A stretch of DNA of 38,954 nucleotides. Source: a virus. Positions 30,346-38,249 of this stretch are shown in pieces; positions within the stretch are counted from its first letter, which is position 1; every line of letters starts with the position of its first letter. Under the pieces are notes generated by a model. That model was not told where the DNA came from, made no database searches, and saw only the letters and a program-made list of their open reading frames with translations. The position numbers and the translations under genes are program-made. Where the stretch lies: positions 1-38,954 of IMG/VR virus record IMGVR_UViG_3300048587_000297. The stretch is one strand, 5' to 3'.

Positions 30346-31094
30346 AGGGGCTGGCGTTCCTGGCGCTGGTGGCCTGGGTCAGTTTCTTCGTGCTGTACCT
30401 GCGCGATGCGCTCTGGCAGCGCGAGCCGCCTTACTGGCTGGAGCGCCTGGTGGTTTCGTCGGTGTGTTTGTTGTCGCTGCTTCTGATCGGCGCGGTGCTC
30501 GGCTCTAGCGCCTGCGCGGCCACTCCTGCGCAGCCTGTCAGCATCAAGGTTCCAGAGGCTTCGGTGCTCTATCGACTTCGCGTCGAGCGCGCGGCCAACG
30601 ACTACTTTGGCATATCCGCATCGCCGGCACGCCTGGCTGCGCAACTGCACCAGGAGTCCGCCTGGCGCCCGGATGCGCGCAGCAAGTACGCGTCGGGGCT
30701 GGCGCAGTTCACGCCGGCAACGGCCAAGTGGCTGCCTGCGGCGTGCCCTGAAATCGGCACGTTCGATCCGTGGGACCCGAGCCAGTCGATTCGCGCCGCG
30801 GCTTGTTACGACCGCTGGCTGTATGACCGTGTGACCGGAGCCAGCGAGTGTGATCGCTGGGCATTTGCCCTGTCTGCCTACAACGGTGGTCTCGGGTGGG
30901 TGAATCGTGACCGCCGCAGGGCGTCGGCTACCGGAGCCGATGGTGCTCGCTGGTTCGGTCACGTTGAACTTCACACGTCCCGCGCCAGCTGGGCGCGGGA
31001 CGAGAACCGATCGTATGTGCGCCGCATCCTGCTGCGCATCGAACCTGCCTACATCGCCGCCGGCTGGTCCGGCGCCGCGGTGTGCGCGCAATAG
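30342..31094 (+). CDS. Membrane-anchored lytic transglycosylase endolysin
   Basis: 250 residues from GTG 30342. Two N-terminal membrane helices (about 3-20 and 36-58) precede an SLT-type lysozyme fold: catalytic E105 in QLHQESAWRP, GLAQF at 119-123, and AYNGG at 179-183. It cleaves peptidoglycan glycan strands. Two helices before the enzyme are unusual: they could hold the enzyme at the inner membrane, or the first could belong to a SAR-type export signal. A Cys at 58 is not in a proper lipobox. Coupled to the holin by a 4-base overlap. Confidence 0.85.
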   Translation: MKGLAFLALVAWVSFFVLYLRDALWQREPPYWLERLVVSSVCLLSLLLIGAVLGSSACAATPAQPVSIKVPEASVLYRLRVERAANDYFGISASPARLAAQLHQESAWRPDARSKYASGLAQFTPATAKWLPAACPEIGTFDPWDPSQSIRAAACYDRWLYDRVTGASECDRWAFALSAYNGGLGWVNRDRRRASATGADGARWFGHVELHTSRASWARDENRSYVRRILLRIEPAYIAAGWSGAAVCAQ

Positions 31095-31102
31095 GAGGCG
31101 AG

Positions 31103-31657
31103 ATGTACGGGCACATCCCCGACTATCTGAATGCAGAGGCGTTGCGTCTGCGGGCGGAGCGCGCCGAGCACCAGGCCGGCCGCTGGCGCGTCACAGCCTA
31201 CGTGCTGCTGGTGCTGCTGATTGCGCAGACTTGGCTGGTGGTCGACACCGCGATGGAGCTGCAGCACGTTCGCCAGGGCGCCGCCAAGCAGGCTGACCAG
31301 GTCGCAGTCTGGACAGAGCAAACGGCCGACTTGAATCAAGGCTTGCGTGCTGAGAGGCGGCGAGCGGAAGGCGAGCTTCAGGCATGCGTCGAGCAGTGGG
31401 AGGCGATCGACATGCCGACGGTGCTCTGCTCGCAGCAGGCCGCCGACGTCGACGATGCGCGCCTCGCTGCAGAGCGAAATTTCAAGGTCTGCCTGGCCGC
31501 CAATGCTGGTCTGGTTGAGGTACTTCAGGAGTTCGACCGCACGGTCAAGGATCAGAAACTGCTGATCAACGATGCCGTCGAGATGGCGAAGCGCTGCGAG
31601 GCGAAACCCACCACCTGGGTGGCGCGAGTTCCTGCAGCCAGCGAGGTGATCCGGTGA
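31103..31657 (+). CDS. Membrane plus coiled-coil protein of lysis cassette
   Basis: 184 residues; ATG 31103 follows AGGAGG closely. One membrane helix (about 33-52, VTAYVLLVLLIAQTWLVVD) is followed by a long charged helix with several Cys. The layout is that of an inner-membrane spanin, yet a second spanin-like gene follows directly. It may be a second i-spanin, or an antiholin-like or accessory lysis protein. Not assigned to a named family. Confidence 0.7.
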   Translation: MYGHIPDYLNAEALRLRAERAEHQAGRWRVTAYVLLVLLIAQTWLVVDTAMELQHVRQGAAKQADQVAVWTEQTADLNQGLRAERRRAEGELQACVEQWEAIDMPTVLCSQQAADVDDARLAAERNFKVCLAANAGLVEVLQEFDRTVKDQKLLINDAVEMAKRCEAKPTTWVARVPAASEVIR

Positions 31658-32139
31658 TCAAGCAACGCCTCCTTGCTGCCGGTGGCCTGCCGATCGCGGC
31701 CAAGCTGATTGCCGCGCTGGCGGTGGCGTGCCTGGTGCTGGCTGCGCTGCTGGGGCTATCGGCCTGGGGCAACTTGCACCTGTTCCATTCCGGCGCCAAG
31801 GTGGCGGCGAACCTTGGCGCCAAGCTGGCTGCATCCGAGGCCAAGGGCGCGGCCGAGCTGAGTGCGTGCGCGGGAATCAACGCCAACGTGGTGGCCACTG
31901 TCCATGCGCTGGGTGACGAATTGCACGCCTGCCGTGGGTCTGAGCAGAAGCTGGAGGAAGCCCGCCGCCTGGCGCTGCGGCAGCGCGAGCGCGCGCGGCA
32001 AGCCGCCGAAGGCGAGGCATTGATGCGACGCGAGGCCATCGAGGCCATTGTGAGGCGTGATGAAAGTTGTAGCCGCCCTGTTTGCAGGGCTCTGTCTGAC
32101 GAGCTGCTCGGGCATCCGGCCAACGGTGACGCTCAGTGA
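31654..32139 (+). CDS. i-spanin (Rz-like)
   Basis: 161 residues from GTG 31654, overlapping the previous stop. A membrane helix near 15-38 (AAKLIAALAVACLVLAALLG) is followed by a long helical periplasmic part (EEARRLALRQRERARQAAEG), and the end DESCSRPVCRALSDELLG is the typical Rz-like terminus. The Rz1-type gene starts inside its 3' end in another frame. Together they fuse inner and outer membranes in the last step of lysis. Confidence 0.82.
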   Translation: MIKQRLLAAGGLPIAAKLIAALAVACLVLAALLGLSAWGNLHLFHSGAKVAANLGAKLAASEAKGAAELSACAGINANVVATVHALGDELHACRGSEQKLEEARRLALRQRERARQAAEGEALMRREAIEAIVRRDESCSRPVCRALSDELLGHPANGDAQ

Positions 32140-32371
32140 TCCGCAACTTGTGCGCGTGCCGGGGGCGACACGTTACGTCTCAATTGACGAGACGCTGACT
32201 GCCAAGACTCCGGCCCCTGCAGCACCGGTGCCGATGTGCGTGGACGCCAACGGCGTGCCGGTGCTTTGCGACAGTCAGATCAGTCAATGGGTGCGCAGCC
32301 TTGAGGCTGCGTTGTCGTCTTGCAATGCGGACAAGAGCGCCATTGCCACACTGCCACTGGAGCCCAAGTGA
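32060..32371 (+). CDS. o-spanin lipoprotein (Rz1-like)
   Basis: 103 residues from ATG 32060. The signal peptide ends in a lipobox LTSC (Cys about residue 16), marking an outer-membrane lipoprotein. The mature part is P/A-rich with two further cysteines (about 60 and 69). The first 80 bases overlap the Rz-like gene out of frame, the usual nested Rz/Rz1 arrangement. A GTG one codon earlier is also possible. Confidence 0.85.
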   Translation: MKVVAALFAGLCLTSCSGIRPTVTLSDPQLVRVPGATRYVSIDETLTAKTPAPAAPVPMCVDANGVPVLCDSQISQWVRSLEAALSSCNADKSAIATLPLEPK

Positions 32372-32601
32372 CCGACGTCATCGACCAGGCGCAAATCCGC
32401 GAGGAGATGGACCGCGATATCGCGCTGGAAGCGCAGCGTCGGCGGACGGCCGAGGCCTTCGCGCCGCGAGATCCTGACGCTGCGAACTGGTGCATTGAAT
32501 GCGACGGGCCGATCGAACCCGAACGCCTGCGCGTGCTGGTGAGCACCGCACGCTGCGCCAGTTGCGCGCACGACTTTGCACGCCAGCACGGGAGGGCCTA
32601 A
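32368..32601 (+). CDS. TraR/DksA-type C4 zinc-finger protein
   Basis: 77 residues from GTG 32368, overlapping the o-spanin stop. It has a charged helical N-terminus (IREEMDRDIALEAQRRRTAE) and a C-terminal C4 finger with CIEC and CASC about 17 residues apart. Small TraR proteins bind RNA polymerase and mimic DksA with ppGpp. In Mu-like phages such a gene is common beside lysis genes. It could shift host transcription late in infection. Confidence 0.88.
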   Translation: MTDVIDQAQIREEMDRDIALEAQRRRTAEAFAPRDPDAANWCIECDGPIEPERLRVLVSTARCASCAHDFARQHGRA

Positions 32602-32945
32602 TGGATCTGCAGATGATCAGCGTAGTAGTCACGGTCGGCGCCGCTGTGCTCGGCCTGCTTGTGGCCTTCGGACGCATGGCGCTGGGGCAGTTCGAGCGGC
32701 GCATCAGCTCCGGTTTCGAGCAACTGCAGGAAAGCATTGCGGGCGAACGCGCCCAGGTTGCTGCGATCAAGCGGCAAGTCGAGGCGCTGTCGCAGTCGCT
32801 GCCGGTCGAGTACGTACGGCGCGAGGACTGGATCAGGTTCTCCAGCGTCATTGACACGAAACTCGATCGTTTGAGCGAGCGGCTTTCAGATCTGACGCGA
32901 GCTGAACTGGCGCGCGTTTCTGCAATTCAGAGGGGTCAGTCGTGA
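32601..32945 (+). CDS. DUF2730 phage protein (membrane helix plus coiled coil)
   Basis: 114 residues; ATG 32601 follows GGAGGG. One membrane helix at about 6-25 (ISVVVTVGAAVLGLLVAFG), then a coiled coil (ERAQVAAIKRQVEALSQSL) and LPVEYVRREDWIRF, which is the DUF2730 signature. The function is unknown; the family lies before the terminase genes in Mu-like phages. Confidence 0.85.
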   Translation: MDLQMISVVVTVGAAVLGLLVAFGRMALGQFERRISSGFEQLQESIAGERAQVAAIKRQVEALSQSLPVEYVRREDWIRFSSVIDTKLDRLSERLSDLTRAELARVSAIQRGQS

Positions 32946-33244
32946 TGGACATCGAAAAGGAACAACGCGAAGAAATGCGCTGGCGCGCGTTGGTGGTGCT
33001 CAATGCCGGCCGGCCCAAGCCGGTGCCGGAGAGCCTCATCCTGCGCGTGCTTACGGACGTGTCGCTTCCCGCCACGCCGCACAGCCTGCGCCGTGAACTG
33101 GATTACCTGGAGCACCGCAGTCTGATCGCGATCACGCACCGCGAACGCCCGGTGTGGATGTGCGAACTGACGCACCTGGGCGTCGACCTTGTCGAGTACA
33201 CGGTGCCGTGTCATCCGGGGATTGCGCGACCGGAGCAGCAGTAA
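32945..33244 (+). CDS. Mu gp26-like winged-helix protein
   Basis: 99 residues from ATG 32945 (a GTG one codon earlier is possible). Pattern: RWRALVVLNAGRPKPVPESL, then PHSLRRELDYLEHRSLIAIT and LTHLGVDLVEYTVPCHPGIA. It closely follows the gp26 family of Mu and related prophages, which looks like a winged helix with no proven DNA target. It lies between DUF2730 and the small terminase, the standard place. Confidence 0.87.
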   Translation: MDIEKEQREEMRWRALVVLNAGRPKPVPESLILRVLTDVSLPATPHSLRRELDYLEHRSLIAITHRERPVWMCELTHLGVDLVEYTVPCHPGIARPEQQ

Positions 33245-33247
33245 CCG

Positions 33248-33769
33248 ATGGCCGCCCGCTCCAAGATCACCCAGCTCCCCGAGGCCGTCCGCAAGGAACT
33301 CGAACAGCGCTTGATCGCGCACAACTTCGCCAACTATGACGGCCTGGCCGAGTGGCTCGGCGAGCAGGGTTTCGAGATCCACCGATCGAGCGTCTATCGC
33401 TTCGGCGCGCAGTTCGAAGAACGGGTACGCGCGCTCAAGGCGAGCACCGACCAGGCGCGCGCGATCGTCGAGGCATCGCCCGATGACGATGGCGCCATGA
33501 ATGAGGCGCTGATGCGCCTGACCCAGCAGATGGCCTTCGATCTGCTGATGCAGTTGCAGGTCGATCCGGAGTCGATCGAGTTCCCGAAACTGGTCCGCGC
33601 GATCGCGGATATGAACCGGTCCTCGGTGACGCTCAAGAAGTACCAGAGCGAGGTGCGCGAGCGCGTGGCAGCCGCGGCCAAGAACCTGGGCGACGTGGCC
33701 AAGCGCCGCGGAATGAGCAAGGAAGCGGTCGACGAGATTCGCCGCGAGATCCTCGGGATTGCCGCGTGA
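33248..33769 (+). CDS. Small terminase-type protein (DUF3486, Mu gp27)
   Basis: 173 residues. Family signs: RSKITQLPEAVRKELEQRLI, NYDGLAEWLGEQGFEIHRSS, and VYRFGAQFEERVRALK, then a helical dimerisation part and a basic C-terminus. DUF3486 proteins act as the small packaging subunit that recognises the phage end (pac) and loads the large terminase. Its stop overlaps the large-terminase start as GTGA. Confidence 0.92.
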   Translation: MAARSKITQLPEAVRKELEQRLIAHNFANYDGLAEWLGEQGFEIHRSSVYRFGAQFEERVRALKASTDQARAIVEASPDDDGAMNEALMRLTQQMAFDLLMQLQVDPESIEFPKLVRAIADMNRSSVTLKKYQSEVRERVAAAAKNLGDVAKRRGMSKEAVDEIRREILGIAA

Positions 33770-35331
33770 CCACCAACCCGCTGACCGAGGCGATTGCCAA
33801 CACGGCGGGCGCTCAGGCGCCCGCGGCGTTGATGCCGTATCAGCAGCGCTGGATCGCCGACACCTCGCCGCTGAAGATTGCCGAGAAGGGCCGTCGAATC
33901 GGCCTGACCTGGGCGGAGGCCGCGGACAACGTGTTGACCTCGGCGGCCGAGCGCAAGGGCGGCGGGCAGAACTGCTACTACATCGGCTACAACATGGACA
34001 TGGCGATCGAGTACATCGAAGCCTGCGCCATGTGGGCGCGCGTGTTCGACAAGGCCGGCAGCGCGATCGAGGAAGGTGAAGAAATCTTCCGCGACGAGAA
34101 GGACGCCGAGCAGCGGATCAAGACCTATACGATCAAGTTCCCGAGCGGATTCCGCATTGTGGCGCTAAGCAGCCGCCCGGCGAATCTGCGCGGCAAACAG
34201 GGCGTGGTGATTATCGACGAGGCCGCATTTCACGGCGCCCTCGATCAATTACTGAAGGCGGCGCTGGCGTTATTGATTTGGGGCGGGCGCGTTCGGGTTA
34301 TCTCCACACACGATGGCGACCAGAATCCATTCAATGAATTGCTGAATGAGATTCGTGCCGGCAAACGCAAGGGCAGCATTCACCGGATTACTTTCGGCGA
34401 TGCGATTGCTGATGGCCTGTTCCGTCGCGTGTGCATGCGCCGCGGCATGGATTGGTCGGAGGAAGCGCAGGCCGCGTGGATCGCGGACGTTTATGCGTTC
34501 TACGGCGATGCGTCTGAGGAAGAGCTGGACGTCATTCCGTCGCAGGGCTCCGGCGCCTGGTTGACCTCGGCGCTGATCGAGGCGCGCATGACCGATACAC
34601 CGGTGCTGCGCCATACCTGCCCGAAGGACTTCGAGCAGCTGCCCGACAAAGAGCGCCACGAGGTTGTTCAGGACTGGCTCGAATTCGAAGTGGCGCCGCG
34701 TCTGGCCGCGCTCGATCCGGATGCGCAGAGTGTGTTCGGCCTCGACTTTGGCCGCAGTGGCGACCTGTCGGTGGGCGTGCCGGCACAGATCGACAGCGGG
34801 TTGAAGCGGCGCGTGCCGTTCATCCTGGAACTGCGCAACATGCCGCACAAGCAGCAGATTCAGGTGTGCTCGTTCGTGCTGTCCAGGCTTCCGCGGTTGC
34901 GCAAGGCGGCGGTGGATGCACGCGGCAACGGACATGCACTGGCGGAGTTCCTGGCGCAGGAGTTCGGCTGGGCAATCGTCGAACTGGTGATGCTCAGCGA
35001 GGGCTGGTATCGCGAGCACATGCCGCCCCTGAAGGCTGCGTTTGAAGACGACACGATCAGCATCCCGCGCGATCGCGACACGCTGGCCGATCTGCGCGCG
35101 ATCAAGATGGTGAAGGGCGTGGCGCGGGTGCCGGACACGCGCACCACCGGAAAGGATGGCGGCAAGCGCCACGGCGACACCGGCATCGCGGTGGCGTTGA
35201 TGCACTACGCCAGTCGGCAGGAATGGGAGTTGATCGAGATCCACCGCGTGCAGCCCGGCGCGGCCGCAAATGACACGGACCGCGACATCCGGCGCGGTGC
35301 CGGCTGGCGCTCTCAGAAAGGCATCTGGTGA
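33766..35331 (+). CDS. Large terminase (Mu gp28 type)
   Basis: 521 residues from GTG 33766. The ATPase half has a Walker A-like EKGRRIGLTW (40-49), Walker B VVIIDE (147-152) and motif III ISTHDG (179-184). The nuclease half begins near GLDFGRSGD (325-333) with the first metal-binding Asp, and continues with VDARGNGHALAEFL and a final HGDTGIAVALMHYA. It pumps DNA into the prohead and cuts headful lengths including host DNA next to the prophage ends, as Mu does. Confidence 0.95.
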   Translation: MTTNPLTEAIANTAGAQAPAALMPYQQRWIADTSPLKIAEKGRRIGLTWAEAADNVLTSAAERKGGGQNCYYIGYNMDMAIEYIEACAMWARVFDKAGSAIEEGEEIFRDEKDAEQRIKTYTIKFPSGFRIVALSSRPANLRGKQGVVIIDEAAFHGALDQLLKAALALLIWGGRVRVISTHDGDQNPFNELLNEIRAGKRKGSIHRITFGDAIADGLFRRVCMRRGMDWSEEAQAAWIADVYAFYGDASEEELDVIPSQGSGAWLTSALIEARMTDTPVLRHTCPKDFEQLPDKERHEVVQDWLEFEVAPRLAALDPDAQSVFGLDFGRSGDLSVGVPAQIDSGLKRRVPFILELRNMPHKQQIQVCSFVLSRLPRLRKAAVDARGNGHALAEFLAQEFGWAIVELVMLSEGWYREHMPPLKAAFEDDTISIPRDRDTLADLRAIKMVKGVARVPDTRTTGKDGGKRHGDTGIAVALMHYASRQEWELIEIHRVQPGAAANDTDRDIRRGAGWRSQKGIW

Positions 35332-36920
35332 TGGCAAAGACCTCGCGCATTGTTGGCCCTGATGGTCAGCCGATTGAAATGGACCTGCTCGATCAGGAGA
35401 TCTCCGCACCGTCGATCGCCGGCATCCGGCAGCCGTGGCATGCGTCGGTGGCGTCGAACCTGACACCCACGCGCCTGGCGCAGATCCTGGCATCCGCGGC
35501 GGAGGGCGACGCGCACGACTACCTGACGCTCGCCGAGGAAATGGAAGAGCGCGACATGCACTACGCGTCTGTGTTGGGGACGCGGAAGCTGGCGCTGGTG
35601 GGGTTGGAAGTGCGGGTGGAATCGGCCACTGACGATGCCGCGGACGTGGCGCGCGCCGACGCCGTACGCGAACTGGTCGATAGCGCTGACTTTGGCGAAC
35701 TGATCGCCCACCTGGTGGATGCGCTCGGCAAGGGGTACGCGGTTTCCGAGATCCTGTGGGACCGCAGCCAGAAGCTGTGGGTGCCGCGGTTTGCGCCGCG
35801 CGATCCGCGGTTCTTCACCTACGATCGCGACACTGGCACGGTGCTGCGCCTGCTCGATGCGCAGGACTCGGCGCAGGGCATCCAGATGCCGCCGTACAAG
35901 TTCGTGGTGCACCAGCCGCGTATCCGCTCGGGCCTGCCCATCCGCGGCGGCCTGGCGCGCCTGGCTGCGCCTGCGTACATGTGCAAGGCGTGGACCTGGC
36001 GCGACTGGATGGCCTTCGCCGACATCTACGGCATGCCGATGCGCATCGGCACCTATGGACCCAACGCCAAGCCGGCCGATATCGCGCGCCTGATGGCGGC
36101 CGTCACCAACCTCGGCAGCGACGCCGCGGCCGTGATGTCCGAATCGACCAAGATCACGTTCGAGGCCGCGGCCAACGTGGCCGGCGCGGGCGACTTCTTC
36201 GACAAGCTGGCCACGTTCTGGGACAAGCAGATCAGCAAGGGCGTGCTCGGTCAGACGATGACCGCAGACGACGGCTCTTCGAACTCCCAGGCGCAGGTGC
36301 ACCAGCTGGTGCGCCTCGACATCCTCACCGCCGATGCCCGCGCGCTGAGCACCACGCTGGCCAAGCAGGTGGTGCGCGCGTTCGTCGATCTCAACTTTGG
36401 CCCGGCCGAGCGCTGCCCGAAGCTCACGGTGGTGGTGCCGGAACCCGAGGACACCAAGGCGCTGGTAGAGGCGTTGGCCAAGCTGGTGCCGCTGGGGTTG
36501 CGGGTGGAACAGTCGGTCATTCGCGACAAGCTCGGCATTCCAGATCCGGCGGACGATGCGGAGATTCTGTTGGCGCCGGCCGCTGCATCGCCGTCAGTGC
36601 CGCCGGCAAAGCCGGCAGCCAATCGCGCTGCCAATGCAGCAAAGCGCTCGTCGAACAATGAAGAGCCGACCGCTGCCGACTTGATCGCCGAGCGCATGGC
36701 CATCGAAGCAGCCGGCGCGCACAGCGACTGGTTGCGCCGGATTCAGGAGATCGTCGACAGCGCCGACAGCATGGAAGCGTTGCGCGACCAGCTGCTCGAG
36801 GCCTTCGCGGAACTGCCGACCGCTGACTTGGCGCTCGTGATGGAAGCCGGGTTCGCGGTGGCCGAGTTGGCCGGTCGAATGGACGCCAGGCAGGAGTCCG
36901 GCCGTGGCGGCAAGCGCTGA
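35331..36920 (+). CDS. Portal protein (DUF935, Mu gp29 type)
   Basis: 529 residues from ATG 35331 (GTG at 35328 also in frame). Hallmarks: IRQPWHASVASNLTPTRLAQ, EEMEERDMHYASVLGTRKLA, GYAVSEILWDRS, then MCKAWTWRDWMAFADIYGMP and GVLGQTMTADDGSSNSQAQ. It forms the dodecameric ring at the head vertex through which DNA passes. The C-terminal 120 residues are more variable. It overlaps the MuF gene by 17 bases. Confidence 0.95.
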   Translation: MAKTSRIVGPDGQPIEMDLLDQEISAPSIAGIRQPWHASVASNLTPTRLAQILASAAEGDAHDYLTLAEEMEERDMHYASVLGTRKLALVGLEVRVESATDDAADVARADAVRELVDSADFGELIAHLVDALGKGYAVSEILWDRSQKLWVPRFAPRDPRFFTYDRDTGTVLRLLDAQDSAQGIQMPPYKFVVHQPRIRSGLPIRGGLARLAAPAYMCKAWTWRDWMAFADIYGMPMRIGTYGPNAKPADIARLMAAVTNLGSDAAAVMSESTKITFEAAANVAGAGDFFDKLATFWDKQISKGVLGQTMTADDGSSNSQAQVHQLVRLDILTADARALSTTLAKQVVRAFVDLNFGPAERCPKLTVVVPEPEDTKALVEALAKLVPLGLRVEQSVIRDKLGIPDPADDAEILLAPAAASPSVPPAKPAANRAANAAKRSSNNEEPTAADLIAERMAIEAAGAHSDWLRRIQEIVDSADSMEALRDQLLEAFAELPTADLALVMEAGFAVAELAGRMDARQESGRGGKR

Positions 36921-38145
36921 AGTCCGCGGCATCCTGAAGCGTCCGTTCGCCGAGCAGGTCGCGTTCTTTCGCGGCAAGCTCGGCAATCTGGTACCGACGG
37001 CGGCGTGGGACGATCTGTGGAAGGAGCAGCACGACCGCGCGTTCATGGTCGCAGGCGCGGCCAAGGCGGACTTGCTGGCGGACCTTGCCGCGGCAGTGGA
37101 TCGTTCGATCAGCGACGGCGGCAGCATCGGTCAGTTCCGCAAGGACTTCGACGCCATCGCCGCGCGCCACGGCTGGGCCTACAACGGCGAGCGCAACTGG
37201 CGCACGCGCACCATCTACCGCACCAACGCCGCCACCAGCTACGCGGCCGGGCGCCTGGCGCAGTTGCGCGAGGGCGGCTTCCCGTTCTGGATGTACAAGC
37301 ACGGCGGTTCCGCAGACCCGCGCCCGCAGCACCTGGCGTGGGATGGCATGGTGCTGCCGGCCGATCACCCATTCTGGAACACCCACAGCCCGCCGAATGG
37401 CTGGGGCTGCTCCTGCCGCATCGTCGGCGTGCGCGACAAAGACATGGCGCGCAGGCTGGGCGGCAAGCCGGACAAGGCGTTGCCCGAGGGCTGGGACGAG
37501 GTCAATGCGAAGACCGGTGAGCTTGCCGGCATCGACAAAGGTTGGGGGTATCAGCCGGGGGCGACGGCTGACGCGCTATCCGTCGCTGGTATGAAGCTGG
37601 AAACGCTTCCATCGCCCCTTGCTTCTTCGCTTGGCGATGCGCTTGCGCCGGTCATCGATCGCCAATTTCCAGCTTGGGTAGATGACGTCCTCGACGGAAA
37701 GACTCACCGCCCAGGCCTCGTTGGCGCGATCGCACGTGCAGACATCGATCTTCTCGATGCGCGCGGAATAGCGCCGTCAGGCGTTGAGATCTACGTAAAG
37801 CCCGGACTACTTCATGGGCCGAAGGCGTTACGTCATCAGAAGAAGGGCGACGAGCTCAGTCCGGACGAATGGCGCGCCCTGCCATCGAGGCTGCGCAATC
37901 CAATGGCAGTCCTGCTGGATGTTGACACCAGGAATCTGATCTACGTATTGGCGGGGCCGGACAGGGTTCCACAGTTCGCGGTCGCGCTCGACTACTGGAT
38001 CAAGGCGGATGGCAGGAAGCAACAGGTCAACGCGATTGTGTCGGCATACCGTCCGCGCATCGCCGATCTGCGCGCGCGCGTTCTCGCGCCAGACGCACCC
38101 GATCGGGCTGGGGGATTTCGACTGTTGAGAGGTAAGATCGGATGA
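36904..38145 (+). CDS. MuF head morphogenesis protein with C-terminal nuclease-like domain
   Basis: 413 residues from GTG 36904. Residues 1-175 are the MuF domain, with the conserved H..G..P...P..G..C.C pattern at 143-171 (LAWDGMVLPADHPFWNTHSP, then GWGCSC). After a linker, residues about 290-395 look like a PBECR-type (barnase/EndoU/colicin E5-D/RelE-like) domain: GVEIYVKPGLLHGPKALR, LPSRLRNPMAVLLDVDTRN, then a V/Q-rich strand pair. MuF enters the virion and the cell with DNA; fused nuclease domains are proposed to act as toxins against rivals or the host. Fold assignment of the C-terminal domain is from pattern and needs confirmation. Confidence 0.88.
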   Translation: MAASAEVRGILKRPFAEQVAFFRGKLGNLVPTAAWDDLWKEQHDRAFMVAGAAKADLLADLAAAVDRSISDGGSIGQFRKDFDAIAARHGWAYNGERNWRTRTIYRTNAATSYAAGRLAQLREGGFPFWMYKHGGSADPRPQHLAWDGMVLPADHPFWNTHSPPNGWGCSCRIVGVRDKDMARRLGGKPDKALPEGWDEVNAKTGELAGIDKGWGYQPGATADALSVAGMKLETLPSPLASSLGDALAPVIDRQFPAWVDDVLDGKTHRPGLVGAIARADIDLLDARGIAPSGVEIYVKPGLLHGPKALRHQKKGDELSPDEWRALPSRLRNPMAVLLDVDTRNLIYVLAGPDRVPQFAVALDYWIKADGRKQQVNAIVSAYRPRIADLRARVLAPDAPDRAGGFRLLRGKIG

Positions 38146-38229
38146 TGGAGGGACGGAAGTCCCCTCATGCACGGCACGGGTCGCGCCCGTGGTGGCGTGG
38201 AATCCGGCTTGCCTCGCCTCACCATCCGA
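38138..38229 (+). ncRNA. Candidate structured RNA element between MuF and gpG genes
   Basis: A 7-bp outer stem (38138-38144 with 38223-38229) encloses three hairpins: 148-154 with 159-166 (GGAA tetraloop, one bulge), 175-180 with 186-191, and 192-197 with 215-222 (2-base bulge); numbers are the last three digits. Together this looks like a four-way junction. The MuF stop lies inside the outer stem. It could be a cis-acting translational element or processing site. A 33-codon reading frame also crosses it. Confidence 0.4.
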
Positions 38230-38249
38230 CAACCCAAGGTTAGCACGGC

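Noticed and set aside
30389-30520. Lipoprotein signal in the endolysin
   Set aside because: The Cys near residue 58 is preceded by SSA rather than a proper lipobox, and two membrane helices explain the region better.
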